Source: Butyrivibrio sp. MC2013
GTDB lineage: Bacteria > Bacillota > Clostridia > Lachnospirales > Lachnospiraceae
Assembly: GCF_000424585.1 (NCBI RefSeq)
Contig: NZ_AUKE01000004.1
Span: 62,001-126,000 of the forward strand
Direction of reading: 5' to 3'
DNA length: 64,000 nt
The notes below the pieces were generated by a model, which made no database searches, was not told where the DNA came from, and worked only from the letters and a program-made list of their open reading frames with translations. The position numbers were made by a program, and so were the translations under genes. This document shows positions 44,763-53,772 of the stretch, piece after piece. The stretch's first letter is position 1, and each line of letters opens with the position of its first letter.

Positions 44763-44933
44763 TCATTTTTATATATTTTTATTCCTATTTAGTTAATTTT
44801 TGCATGGAAGCTTTTTGTAACCGGATATTATTAGTGAATATTTACAGCAAAAATGTTGATAGGCGAGATATGCCCAAGCAATATGGCATCTGTTAGATAT
44901 CTGATCTTATGTAATAAAAAAAGTGCAGATGTC

Positions 44934-45076
44934 AGAGAGTCAAGACTCGCTCGCGAGTCTTGCGCGCCGGATTCGGGGCTGCTTCAGCAGACAAATTCCT
45001 GTCCGAATCCGTGCGCATCCTCGCGGAGCGTTTAACTCAGTCGGAGCTTGTACTCCGACTGAGTTAAACACTCTCT
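44934..45076. repeat. Multi-hairpin cruciform-like element
   Basis: An outer stem (AGAGAGT 44934-44940 with ACTCTCT 45070-45076) encloses three hairpins: CAAGACTCG with CGAGTCTTG (44941-44962); GGATTCGG with CCGAATCC (44969-45010) holding an inner GCTG..CAGC hairpin; and a perfect 17-bp stem GTTTAACTCAGTCGGAG (45030-45046 with 45053-45069). The rest of the roughly 520-base gap between GH125 and the importer holds the operators and no gene. Confidence 0.88.
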
Positions 45077-45117
45077 AACAACTACACTTTATATGTACTA
45101 AAAAGCACTTACCTATA

Positions 45118-46395
45118 TCAATAAAAGAATTCCTCTTCCATCAGCTTATCCAGCAGCTCCCCAAAGAGTGAATTGGCCCAGGCAAACCACTCTCTTGTAA
45201 ACTTTGTGGGATCATCAGGATCAAAGGATTCATGCATGAAGTTGCAGCCCGCATGGCTATCCGCGATCATGGACAGGCAGTCTCTTATCTCAACAGGATC
45301 ATCAGAGGTCAGCGCCTGCATTACTATGCCTATATGCCATACGTAGCCTGCAGGCGTATGGGGGCTACCCATACCTGCAGCAGCCTTACCGCTAAAGTAA
45401 TAGGGATTATCTTCTGAGAGGACAAAATTCCTGGTATTCTTATACAACTCAGAGTCCCTATCACAACAGCCCAGGTACGGCAATGCCAAAAGGCTTGGCG
45501 AATTTGCATCATCCATCAGATTATAATTGCCATATCCATCTGTCTCATAAGCATATATATCCCCATACTTTGGATGCTTTACAATGGCGTAGTCCCTGAT
45601 GCCATCCTCTATTTCTTCCTTAAGGGCTTTGCACCTATCAGCCAGCTCTTCATCCTTGTAAGAGCTGCTGCATATCTCTGCAGCATAGCCAAGAGCAGTA
45701 GCTGCCATGAGATTAGAAGGCACCAGATATCCAAATCTGCAGCAGTCATCCGAAGGCCTAAAACCAGACCAGGTCATGCCGGTCACATTCACAGGTCTAC
45801 CCTTACCCTTTCCCGGGAGTGTATCTGACTTGACGCAGTCATACCTTCTAAAAAAGTAATCAGACTGTGAATGATCCTGCTCTGTCTCAAATACAGTCAG
45901 GATTTTCCCTATCATCTGCTTGTAGCTGTCTGTAAAAATCTCATCAATTCCCGTAGTCTTCCAATAATTATATGACAGATACAAAGGTGCGCAGAGGGAA
46001 TCCACCTCATACTTACGCTCCCATACATGGTCATTGAGCTCAGTATCATCCTGGTGTCCCAGGCCATTTGCTGATTCGTTAAATGCATTGGCATAAGGGT
46101 CTATGCATACCAGCTCTGCCTGCTTGGCTATGACTCCCTCCAGTATCCTCTGCAGATCCTCGTCCTGACTTGCATATCGCACATAGGGCCTTACCTGAGC
46201 CGCAGAATCTCTCAGCCACATAGCTGCTATGTCTCCGGTTATCACAAAATAGCTGCCATCCTGAAGCTCTTTAACAGTAGTCTCAATGGTATTAAGAAAG
46301 CACTGCTTTACAAGTGGAGCCAGTGGCTTATATTTCTCATTGTAGTATTCTTCCAGCTTCCTTGCTCTTTCTTCCAGTACTTTAGGTATCCTCAT
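45118..46395 (-). CDS. GH125 exo-alpha-1,6-mannosidase
   Basis: A 425-residue cytoplasmic glycoside hydrolase of family 125 (DUF1237), exo-acting on alpha-1,6-linked mannose. Signatures include GDIAAMWLRDSAAQVRPY, FNESANGLGHQDDTE, VNVTGMTWSGFRPSDDCC, and LMDDANSPSLLALPYLG. No signal peptide is seen, in line with hydrolysis of imported mannooligosaccharides. It follows GH76 by 31 bases and ends just before the cruciform-like element. AAAGGTG precedes the ATG. Confidence 0.93.
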   Translation of the reverse strand: MRIPKVLEERARKLEEYYNEKYKPLAPLVKQCFLNTIETTVKELQDGSYFVITGDIAAMWLRDSAAQVRPYVRYASQDEDLQRILEGVIAKQAELVCIDPYANAFNESANGLGHQDDTELNDHVWERKYEVDSLCAPLYLSYNYWKTTGIDEIFTDSYKQMIGKILTVFETEQDHSQSDYFFRRYDCVKSDTLPGKGKGRPVNVTGMTWSGFRPSDDCCRFGYLVPSNLMAATALGYAAEICSSSYKDEELADRCKALKEEIEDGIRDYAIVKHPKYGDIYAYETDGYGNYNLMDDANSPSLLALPYLGCCDRDSELYKNTRNFVLSEDNPYYFSGKAAAGMGSPHTPAGYVWHIGIVMQALTSDDPVEIRDCLSMIADSHAGCNFMHESFDPDDPTKFTREWFAWANSLFGELLDKLMEEEFFY

Positions 46396-46426
46396 CAGTC
46401 TTCACCTTTCCTTTAATTTTTATATC

Positions 46427-47527
46427 TTACATTCCGATCACAGCAAAAAACTGTGCGATGGCTGCAGAGCAGCCCCAGGGCATATAAAAAGTCTCTTCTG
46501 ACTTCTCCCCCCACAAGGTCCAGATCATGCCCTTGCTGTTTTGATTGCTCCATGCGGTATCAGCATTTAGTTTCATCCAGTCTTTGTACTGCTCCTGACC
46601 TTCTTCTATTACCAGTTTGCCAAGCCACCTGGCCAGTATCCCCTTAAAGCCCGGCAGATCCCCGCCTTCATCCTCATTATTGATCACACCCTTTTGATAC
46701 ATATCATTCATGGTATAATCAGCAGCTGCTATGGCATTATCCAGGTATTTCTCATCTCCTGTCAGCTCATGAAGGAGCTGTGATGCTCCTATAAATGTTC
46801 CCTGATTATATGTTGAGCACCAGGTATTAAATGTTCCGTCAGCCTCGATATTGTCGTATACTGCGCCGTTTTCCTGATATAGCGTATCGACTTCCCACTG
46901 ATATATCTTCAATGCTTTTTCCAGATATACCTCTTCACCTGTTATACGATTAAGCAGGCACGCGGCTATAGTCGCAGGGCCATTAATGCAGGCATTCTTG
47001 CAGGTCCTATCCGTCTTCCAGAGAAGTCCTCCGCCCAGATCATCAGTCCATGCTCTGTCATATACCAGGTTAAAATTAGTAACTGCCCTGTCCAGGTATT
47101 CCTGCTCTCCTGTGAGCTCATATGCCCTGGCGCAGCCTATTGTCATCCACATGATGTCATCGTTAAATGTGTTGTAGGCCCAGTCATCTCCATAATTATC
47201 AATGAATCCATGATAGAGCTGATCCATAAGAGTATGATATTTCTCATCCCCGGTCTTCTCATAGGCATCAACTACTATCTCGAACATCTCAGCCTCTGTC
47301 CAGAATGCGCCTCCCACTATCTGGCCGCGCTGGCCATCCTCTTCTAGCTTATAAAATCTGTCCGTGAATTTTTGCAACGCTTCTTCTGCCCTTTGAACCA
47401 CGGCCCCCTCCTCCTTTTTACTCTTTATCTTCACTGTCGCATAAGCTGTAAGACAAGTGCACAACAATAATACTGCGGCTGCTATTATAGATACTGCCAG
47501 TCTCCTCTTCCCCCATAAGTCCTTCAT
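46427..47527 (-). CDS. GH76 alpha-1,6-mannanase, membrane-anchored or secreted
   Basis: A 366-residue family 76 endo-alpha-1,6-mannanase-like protein. An N-terminal hydrophobic segment (AVSIIAAAVLLLCTCLTAYA) makes it exported or anchored at the surface. The (alpha/alpha)6 domain has the paired catalytic aspartates in FNDDIMWMTIGCARAYELTG, then GGGLLWKTDRTCKNACINGP and YNQGTFIGA. It would cut the alpha-1,6-mannan backbone of fungal or other glycans into fragments for import. First gene of the GH76-GH125 operon, with AAAGGAG ahead of the ATG and a TGATATGTCA site upstream. Confidence 0.9.
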   Translation of the reverse strand: MKDLWGKRRLAVSIIAAAVLLLCTCLTAYATVKIKSKKEEGAVVQRAEEALQKFTDRFYKLEEDGQRGQIVGGAFWTEAEMFEIVVDAYEKTGDEKYHTLMDQLYHGFIDNYGDDWAYNTFNDDIMWMTIGCARAYELTGEQEYLDRAVTNFNLVYDRAWTDDLGGGLLWKTDRTCKNACINGPATIAACLLNRITGEEVYLEKALKIYQWEVDTLYQENGAVYDNIEADGTFNTWCSTYNQGTFIGASQLLHELTGDEKYLDNAIAAADYTMNDMYQKGVINNEDEGGDLPGFKGILARWLGKLVIEEGQEQYKDWMKLNADTAWSNQNSKGMIWTLWGEKSEETFYMPWGCSAAIAQFFAVIGM

Positions 47528-47665
47528 TACCTTCTCCTTTCAGCGTCATAGTAGTCTTGCAAAAGCAAAGTAAATCATGAAGTTATTCACAGATATTTTC
47601 TTTAGTTAGAAAACAGTACACATATGATTTTCTATATTAGACACCCACATCTTGATATCCATAAT

Positions 47666-47688
47666 ATATATCATTAATTGATATGTCA
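47666..47688 (-). promoter_or_regulatory. Operator-like site upstream of GH76
   Basis: ATATATCA (47666-47673) and TGATATGTCA (47679-47688) match the palindromes before the importer operon with one mismatch, suggesting co-regulation of the mannan genes. Confidence 0.5.
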
Positions 47689-47719
47689 ATATGTCATTTG
47701 CGCTATTTTTATTTATAAT

Positions 47720-47962
47720 ATGACGTAAGGGTCAAAAGTCATTTCGATTCGAGCTTGCTCGAAATCGAATATGAATTTATGACCCGCAAAACATGAGCAA
47801 AGTAGCACGTAGTGCGGAATGCATGGATGCATTTCGACATGTCCAGAAGTGCAGGGAGGCACTTCTATGTCGTAATTATGCGAATGTTTTAGGATTGTGA
47901 GAGTTTCGAAGAAACGGAACAATCCGTTAGTCATAAGGTGTCAAAAGGAACTTTTGACACCT
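47720..47962. repeat. Interspersed palindromic repeat, copy R1 (full length)
   Basis: The first 90 bases (47720-47809) contain GACGTAAGGGTCAAAAGTCA, a TTCGAGC/GCTCGAA hairpin, and TGACCCGCAAAACATGAGC; the outer GGGTCA pairs with TGACCC. The second part has an AGAAGTGC..GCACTTCT hairpin like that at 41 kb, then TTAGGATTGTGAGAGTTT, and ends in a GGTGTCAAAAG/CTTTTGACACC stem (47938-47962). Shorter copies lie at 51.4 and 55.7 kb. Confidence 0.9.
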
Positions 47963-47998
47963 ACCTCATAATATGATATGGCAAGCAGAATACAAAAA

Positions 47999-48031
47999 CC
48001 GCCGAACTTGTCTACGAGACAAGTTCGGCGG
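47999..48031 (-). terminator. tmRNA terminator
   Basis: CCGCCGAACTTGTC (47999-48012) pairs perfectly with GACAAGTTCGGCGG (48018-48031), followed on the minus strand by TTTTTG. Confidence 0.9.
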
Positions 48032-48044
48032 CAAAAAATTTAAG

Positions 48045-48420
48045 TGGAGTAGACGGGAGTCGAACCCGTGTCTTACCCAGACTCATCGGCCCTTCTACGT
48101 GCTTAGTTTACCTTTATACAGATACGCTGGAGAGCAAACCAACCTTTCCGCATCCGGCTGATGATGGTCTTAGAGGCACTTCTCAACAGCTTACTTTATA
48201 CCTCGCAGCCGACTAGTTTGAACCCACAAGGATACAGCGGCGATACCTTGTCGGGCTTACACCGGCATTTCAGCCGATGGCGCGTCTGAGACTATGCTCA
48301 GGCAGCGGCTAATGCATAATCGTTGTCGATTATTCTTTGGTGACATTTTTAAAGCAGATCATCACCGACTGCTGCACGCTTCTTCCGACCCATCTGACCA
48401 ATCGAAACCGTGACTACCCC
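48045..48420 (-). ncRNA. ssrA: tmRNA (transfer-messenger RNA)
   Basis: Rescues stalled ribosomes and tags nascent proteins for proteolysis. The tRNA-like ends are visible: 5' GGGGTAG pairs with CTACTCC at the 3' end (one G-U), and the T arm reads ACGGGTTCGACTCCCGT. The CCA is not encoded. The tag frame ends DNDYALAAA before a TGA, close to the usual ANDNYALAA-type tag; the resume codon is not certain. SmpB is encoded just upstream. Confidence 0.93.
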
Positions 48421-48454
48421 TTATTCAGTTATGCTGATCATATACAGCTTTATC

Positions 48455-48483
48455 ATTATATACAATCAGCACTATCTTTTCAA
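48455..48483 (-). promoter_or_regulatory. ssrA promoter
   Basis: On the minus strand TTGAAA and TATAAT are separated by exactly 17 bases, placing the start about 28 bases before the mature 5' end of tmRNA. Confidence 0.8.
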
Positions 48484-48498
48484 TATACTGAAAATTTA

Positions 48499-48963
48499 TC
48501 ATTTTAGCCTGAGCTTATACTCTTTTTCTACCTGCCTTTGCTGATCACGCTTAGCAGCGGTCTCCCTCTTGTCATAGAGCTTCTTACCTCTGCCAAGGCC
48601 TATCTCCACCTTGACGCGGCCCTTCTTGAAATATACCTGGAGAGGCACGATGCTATAGCCCTGTTCCTTGACTTCCTGCTCCAGCTTCCTGATCTCCTTC
48701 TTGTGAAGGAGGAGCCTTCTGACTCTCAGCGGTTCACGATTAAAGATATTGCCATGCTCATAAGGGCTGACATTCATGCCGCAAAGCTGGGCTTCCCCCG
48801 CCGTGATCACCACAAAAGCCTCATTAAGGCTGCACTTGCCTGCACGGATGGACTTTACCTCCGTACCAAACAGCTCTATACCGGCTTCATATTTATCTTC
48901 AATAAAGTATTCATGGTATGCTTTCTTGTTATTGCATACCAGCTTGATCTTCTCTTCTGCCAT
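48499..48963 (-). CDS. smpB: SsrA-binding protein SmpB
   Basis: A 154-residue SmpB that binds tmRNA and helps it enter the ribosome. It contains KKAYHEYFIEDKYEAGIELFGTEVKSIR, LCGMNVSPYEHGN and GRGKKLYDKRET, with the basic C-terminal tail that folds in the mRNA channel. It precedes ssrA on the same strand and follows rnr, the common Firmicute order. Confidence 0.97.
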   Translation of the reverse strand: MAEEKIKLVCNNKKAYHEYFIEDKYEAGIELFGTEVKSIRAGKCSLNEAFVVITAGEAQLCGMNVSPYEHGNIFNREPLRVRRLLLHKKEIRKLEQEVKEQGYSIVPLQVYFKKGRVKVEIGLGRGKKLYDKRETAAKRDQQRQVEKEYKLRLK

Positions 48964-49003
48964 ACCTGTATGCTATCCTCTTTATCTATATTATTCTCTG
49001 CTG

Positions 49004-51247
49004 TTAATCCAGCATCTCAAAGTCTATCGTCTTCTCCACCCTGTCAGCAGCTCTTACCCTGATCCTGACCTTTTCACCCAGGCTGTACACCTTGCCAAAG
49101 TCTGTACCTGTCAGCGTATAATTATCCGGATCAAATTCATAGTAATCATCTGTCATATCAGAGAGCCTGATCAGACCCTCGCAGGTATTCTCCAGCTCTA
49201 CGAATATGCCAAAGCCTGTAACACCCGAAATAGTACCCTCGTACTCTTCTCCGATATGCTCTTCCATGTACTGAGCCTTCTTGAGCTTATCTGTCTCGCG
49301 CTCTGCTTCATCAGCCCTGCGCTCAGTTTCAGAAGAGTGATTAGCCACTTCAGGCAGTATCTCAGCATAATGAGCCATCTTCTTGTCATCCATCCTGCCA
49401 CGCAGGAAGTCCTTGATGATCCTATGTATCTGCAGATCAGGATATCTTCTGATGGGAGATGTAAAATGGCAATAGTACTGAAGCGCCAATCCGAAATGTC
49501 CGCTGCATTCTGTAGTATACTTGGCCTGCATCATACTGCGAAGAGCCACCCTGGATATGATGGCCTGCTCCGCACTTCCGGATACCTTGGACAGGAGCTT
49601 CTGGATCTCCATGGGCCTGATCTCATCAGACTTGAAATTCAGATGATATCCAAAGCCTCTGACAAAAGAGGCCAGTGCATCTATCTTCTCAGGTCCAGGC
49701 TGCTCATGGGTCCTGTATACAAAGGGCATCTGCAGCCAGTAGAAATGCTGTGCCACAGTCTCGTTGGCAGAAAGCATAAAGTCCTCTATGAGCTCATGTG
49801 CTGCATTTCTGATCTCAGGCTTTATGCTCACAGGCTTGCCCTCGCTGTCAAGGACAATCTTACTTTCTACAGAGTCAAATTCCACTGCTCCGCGCTTTGT
49901 CCTCTTAGCCTTGAGGATCCTTGCAAGCTCATACATATCCTTGAACATAGGCACAAGCTCTGCATATTTCTCACAATCTTCAGGATCTTCATCCAGGATG
50001 ATACGAGCCACTGAGTCGTATGTCATCCTCTTATCCACATTGATGACAGACTCCACTATGTCATGGTCTATTATATCGCCGTTTCTGTTGATGGTCATCA
50101 GGCAGCTTAGCGCCAGCCTGTCTTCTCCCTGATTCAATGAGCATATTCCGTTGGAAAGCTTGTGAGGCAGCATGGGGATCACCCTGTCCACCAGATATAC
50201 GCTGGTGCCTCTCTTCTTGGCTTCCCTATCCAGTGCAGAATTCTCCTGCACATAATTGGCCACATCTGCAATATGCACGCCCAGATGAAAGAGTCCCTTG
50301 TCATCCACAGTAACATTAACAGCGTCATCCAGGTCCTTGCTGTCAGCGCCGTCTATGGTCACCATCTGCACATCTCTCAGGTCTCTTCTGCCTGCCATAT
50401 CAGCTTCACTGACGCTGTCAGCAGTGCGCTCAGCCTGGTTCATCACCCTCTCAGGGAATTCAAAGGGTATATCATAAGCTTTAACAATAGATATGATATC
50501 CACACCGGGATCATTGATGTTACCGATGATCTCCTTGACCCTGCCCTCAGGGCTCTTGCCATTATCCATATCGCCGTAGTCTGTTATCTCTACAACGACT
50601 TTATCTCCATCCACAGCACCTCTGCTCTTCTCCTTCAGGACAAAGATATCGCTGGGGATCTTCTTGTTATCAGGCCTTACAAAGCCGTATGTTTTGGAAG
50701 CTTCATATGTTCCTACAAGCTCTGTTATGCCGCGGACCAGTATCCTACCAACCCTGCCTTCCTTCCTGGGACCGGATGAGGGCACCAAAACCACTGACAC
50801 AGTATCCCCCGGAAAAGCTCCCTTTGTCTCACCCTGAGGGATATAGATGTCTTCGTCCTTTCCCTCTACTGTGACAAAGCCAAAGCCCTTGCTATTACTT
50901 GTAAAAATGCCTACGATGCCCCCATCTGAAGGAGCATATCTTCCGCGCTTTGTTCTCTCTATCATGCCGCAGCTCATAAGATCATCAAGAATAGCTGTCA
51001 GCTCATCTCTGTCCTCACTGGCCACCTGAAAAAAGACTGCCAATTCCTTTTCCTTCATAGGCACATAAGAAGCCTCGTGGATAAAGTCATTGACTTTGGC
51101 TCTTCTCTCTTCGTAGCTGTCAGATTTTATAAAGCCTTCGTCAGTATCATTCATATGGCCATTACGGCCCGAGCTTTTACTGTTTATACTACGTATACTG
51201 TTTTTATTTATTTTATTAGTTTTCGTATTTCTTTTCTTATCTGTCAT
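49004..51247 (-). CDS. rnr: Ribonuclease R
   Basis: A 747-residue RNB-family 3'-5' exoribonuclease. Domains in order: winged-helix-like N-terminus, cold-shock OB domains (GGIVGIFTSNSKGFGFV and following), RNB catalytic domain with the aspartate motif IDGADSKDLDDAVNV, and a C-terminal S1 domain (GTISGVTGFGIFVELENTCEG). The N-terminal 30 residues are basic. It works with SmpB-tmRNA in decay of faulty mRNA. It lies between secG and smpB. Confidence 0.96.
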   Translation of the reverse strand: MTDKKRNTKTNKINKNSIRSINSKSSGRNGHMNDTDEGFIKSDSYEERRAKVNDFIHEASYVPMKEKELAVFFQVASEDRDELTAILDDLMSCGMIERTKRGRYAPSDGGIVGIFTSNSKGFGFVTVEGKDEDIYIPQGETKGAFPGDTVSVVLVPSSGPRKEGRVGRILVRGITELVGTYEASKTYGFVRPDNKKIPSDIFVLKEKSRGAVDGDKVVVEITDYGDMDNGKSPEGRVKEIIGNINDPGVDIISIVKAYDIPFEFPERVMNQAERTADSVSEADMAGRRDLRDVQMVTIDGADSKDLDDAVNVTVDDKGLFHLGVHIADVANYVQENSALDREAKKRGTSVYLVDRVIPMLPHKLSNGICSLNQGEDRLALSCLMTINRNGDIIDHDIVESVINVDKRMTYDSVARIILDEDPEDCEKYAELVPMFKDMYELARILKAKRTKRGAVEFDSVESKIVLDSEGKPVSIKPEIRNAAHELIEDFMLSANETVAQHFYWLQMPFVYRTHEQPGPEKIDALASFVRGFGYHLNFKSDEIRPMEIQKLLSKVSGSAEQAIISRVALRSMMQAKYTTECSGHFGLALQYYCHFTSPIRRYPDLQIHRIIKDFLRGRMDDKKMAHYAEILPEVANHSSETERRADEAERETDKLKKAQYMEEHIGEEYEGTISGVTGFGIFVELENTCEGLIRLSDMTDDYYEFDPDNYTLTGTDFGKVYSLGEKVRIRVRAADRVEKTIDFEMLD

Positions 51248-51386
51248 TTCTTCCTTTATCTGTATTTTCTTCTCTTTTCCGTATTTTCTTCTCTTGTCAG
51301 TTTTTTCTTCTCTTGTCAGTTTTTTCTTATTTTATCTGGATCTTCTTCTCTTATCTGTGATATCGCTCTCTATTATTATCTATTAT

Positions 51387-51458
51387 ATGACGTAAGGGTC
51401 AAAAGTCATTTCGATTCGAGCTTGCTCGAAATCGAATGATTTAGGATTGTGAGAGTTT
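51387..51458. repeat. Interspersed palindromic repeat, copy R2 (deleted form)
   Basis: Matches the first part of R1 (through AAATCGAAT) and then jumps to its TTTAGGATTGTGAGAGTTT part, lacking about 150 internal bases. It lies between rnr and the secG terminator. Confidence 0.88.
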
Positions 51459-51481
51459 TCCCTTATGAGAATAAAAAAATA

Positions 51482-51508
51482 CGGCCCCCGCAGTAACACG
51501 GGTGCCGC
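51482..51508 (-). terminator. secG terminator
   Basis: The hairpin GCGGCACCCG..CGGGGGCCGT (one unpaired base) is followed on the minus strand by a run of seven T (51472-51479). Confidence 0.85.
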
Positions 51509-51523
51509 ATAATCAAGTCTTTC

Positions 51524-51781
51524 TCAGTCAACAATTCCTGTATTCAGGAAGATAGCCAGCACAAAGAAGAGAACTGAAAGAATGATAGTAGCTCTCAGCA
51601 TCCTGCCTTCCTTGGAACGGCCCTTATTCTTAACGTAGTAAGTTTCAGAAGAAGCCTGGCCTGTAAGAGCTCCAAGTCCCTGTGACTTACCCTGCTGCAT
51701 TGTGATGATAACAACAAGTGCAACACAAACACCCACATATATTAAATTGCAAAGCAGTTTAACTATAAAACCAACAGTCAT
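51524..51781 (-). CDS. secG: Protein-export membrane protein SecG
   Basis: An 85-residue SecG with two membrane segments (NLIYVGVCVALVVIITMQQ and ATIILSVLFFVLAIFL) and the conserved QQGKSQGLGALTG loop between. It is part of the SecYEG translocon. The ATG at 51781 follows GGAGG; the longer frame adds only six residues before it. It lies upstream of rnr. Confidence 0.93.
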   Translation of the reverse strand: MTVGFIVKLLCNLIYVGVCVALVVIITMQQGKSQGLGALTGQASSETYYVKNKGRSKEGRMLRATIILSVLFFVLAIFLNTGIVD

Positions 51782-51991
51782 TTCAACCTCCGCTGCCATC
51801 AATTTGGCAATAGATTAGTATGTCTGTGACACAGACCTTGTTAAGAATAACACAGAAAGTGCTACATTTCAAGCCATTTATACCCTAATATTGCAAAAAC
51901 ATATTAAAACTATCATTACAGCGCTACTGCGTAAAACAACTTCTGCAGCAGCACGGGTCATCACTGATAGCAAGCGATCATTTAAGCCATA

Positions 51992-53668
51992 TCAAAGTCC
52001 ATACTTCTGCTCCAGCTGGCTTACCATATACTTAAGACTGCCATCCTCAAAGGGATTGTTCAGTCCTACCTTTACAGCCAGGCCGCTGAAGAAGTCTGAA
52101 GCTGAGAGTCTGCACAGTTCCAGATATGACTTCCAGGCTGCCTTGTAGTCCTTGTCCATCCATACCTTGTACTGCAGAGCGTTGGTGCCTGCTATGCAAT
52201 AATCGATGTAATAAAGCGGGCTGTCGTAGATATGGTGCTTATTCTGCCAGAAGGCACCGCCTTCATAGAGAGCATTGCCTGAATAATCAAGGTGAGGCTT
52301 GTACTGACGCTCCAGATCGTGCCATACGCCGTTCCTGTCCTTGGGTGAGAGCCCCGGATTCTCATAAGCGATATGCTGGAACTCATCTACCATGGTACCG
52401 TAAGGGATGAAGATCACAGAATCCTCAAAGTGCATCTTCACATAATCATCTGCCCTCTCGCCAAAGAAGAGCTTCATCCAGGGCTCGGTGAAATATTCCA
52501 TGGACATGGAGTGAGTCTCTGCTGTCTCCATTGTGATATCCATATGCTCTCTTACCAGCTCATTTCTCACTACAAATCCCTGGAATGCATGTCCGCACTC
52601 ATGGGTGATCACGTCCACGTCAGAGCTGCTTCCGTTGAAATTAGCAAAGATAAATGGTGACTTGTAATCCGGGATAAAGGTCATGTATCCGCCGGATTTC
52701 TTGGTCTTTCTTCCCAGCACGTCAAAGAGATCATTGTCGCACATAAAGTTCATGAACTCAGCTGTCTCGGGAGAAAGCTCATTGTACATCTTTCTTCCGG
52801 CTTCCAGGATCTCTTCAGGGCTGCCTGTAGGAGCGGGATTGCCATTTGTAAAATACACGCCCTCATCTTCAAAGTGGAGCTTATTAAGTCCCAGGCGCTG
52901 TCTCCTGATCTCGTGAAGTTTCTCAGCCAGAGGCACGATATCCTTCTTGACCTGCTCGCGGAAGGACTTTATCTCATCATACCCGTAGTCATTGCGCTGC
53001 ATACGGGCATAGCCCAGGGGCAGGTAGTTGTCATAACCCAGTTCCTCTGCCTGCTTAGTCCTGTTCTTTACCAGCTTGTCATAAATATCATCCAGTTCTT
53101 CTGCATTTGCTGCAAAAAAGTCTGAATACTTCTTCCATGCTTCCTTTCTGACTTCAATATCAGATGAATTCAGATAAGGAGTCATAAGTGAGAGGTTGAG
53201 CTCCTCGCCCTTCCAGTCAATCTTTGCTGTAGCAAGGAGATTATTATAATCATCGGTGAGCTTATTCTCCTCTTCCATAAGAGGCAGGATCTTCTCGTCA
53301 ATGGATTTCTCAGCCAGCTCCATATTTTTGAAAGCAACTTTGCCTATCTTCTCTTCCAGATAAGAGCGATAGGGGGACTTAAGGAGCTTTTTCTTGTAGT
53401 CAACAGACAGATTCATGATAAGGGGAATAGTGCTGTTAAAGAAATCATTCTCTTTCTTGTAATACTCATCTGTCATATCAACGTCATGACGGATCTCGGC
53501 TATGGTAGCCTGACTCATGATCCTGTCAGAAAGCTCGTAATACTTCTGATGAACTGCCCACTGCTCCTCGCCGCTGCTTGCTGCGTCAAAGTCCTTGCAG
53601 AGCGATTCAAAAGTGCTCTTGATCTCTTCCACATCAGGGCGCTTATATTCCATATCCTTAAATTTCAT
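51992..53668 (-). CDS. M3 family oligoendopeptidase
   Basis: A 558-residue cytoplasmic zinc metallopeptidase of family M3. The HEXXH site is in DVITHECGHAFQGF, followed by the downstream glutamate region (ETHSMSMEYFTEPWM). The domain runs without signal peptide. Shorter than PepF, it belongs to the TIGR02289-like subgroup. The second M3 gene lies just upstream, and both precede the Opp peptide importer, so they probably process imported peptides. AGAGGT precedes the ATG. Confidence 0.92.
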   Translation of the reverse strand: MKFKDMEYKRPDVEEIKSTFESLCKDFDAASSGEEQWAVHQKYYELSDRIMSQATIAEIRHDVDMTDEYYKKENDFFNSTIPLIMNLSVDYKKKLLKSPYRSYLEEKIGKVAFKNMELAEKSIDEKILPLMEEENKLTDDYNNLLATAKIDWKGEELNLSLMTPYLNSSDIEVRKEAWKKYSDFFAANAEELDDIYDKLVKNRTKQAEELGYDNYLPLGYARMQRNDYGYDEIKSFREQVKKDIVPLAEKLHEIRRQRLGLNKLHFEDEGVYFTNGNPAPTGSPEEILEAGRKMYNELSPETAEFMNFMCDNDLFDVLGRKTKKSGGYMTFIPDYKSPFIFANFNGSSSDVDVITHECGHAFQGFVVRNELVREHMDITMETAETHSMSMEYFTEPWMKLFFGERADDYVKMHFEDSVIFIPYGTMVDEFQHIAYENPGLSPKDRNGVWHDLERQYKPHLDYSGNALYEGGAFWQNKHHIYDSPLYYIDYCIAGTNALQYKVWMDKDYKAAWKSYLELCRLSASDFFSGLAVKVGLNNPFEDGSLKYMVSQLEQKYGL

Positions 53669-53716
53669 GCTTTATACCTCTTTTTAACGTATCCAAATCT
53701 TTGGGTCTCTGTTCTT

Positions 53717-53759
53717 AATCCGTATATCTGCACACTTTTTATGAACAGATATACGGATT
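53717..53759. terminator. Intercistronic hairpin
   Basis: AATCCGTATATCTG (53717-53730) pairs perfectly with CAGATATACGGATT (53746-53759). It lacks a good T run, so it may be a weak terminator or an mRNA-stability element between the two peptidase genes. Confidence 0.55.
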
Positions 53760-53772
53760 GATATTATCTGCC

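Noticed and set aside
44853-45035. 60-codon frame over the cruciform-like element
   Set aside because: It passes through perfect palindromes, is rich in Ser/Cys/Arg from the stems, and lacks a ribosome site.
48776-50014. 412-codon plus-strand frame across smpB and rnr
   Set aside because: Antisense to two firmly identified genes and with no similarity to known proteins.
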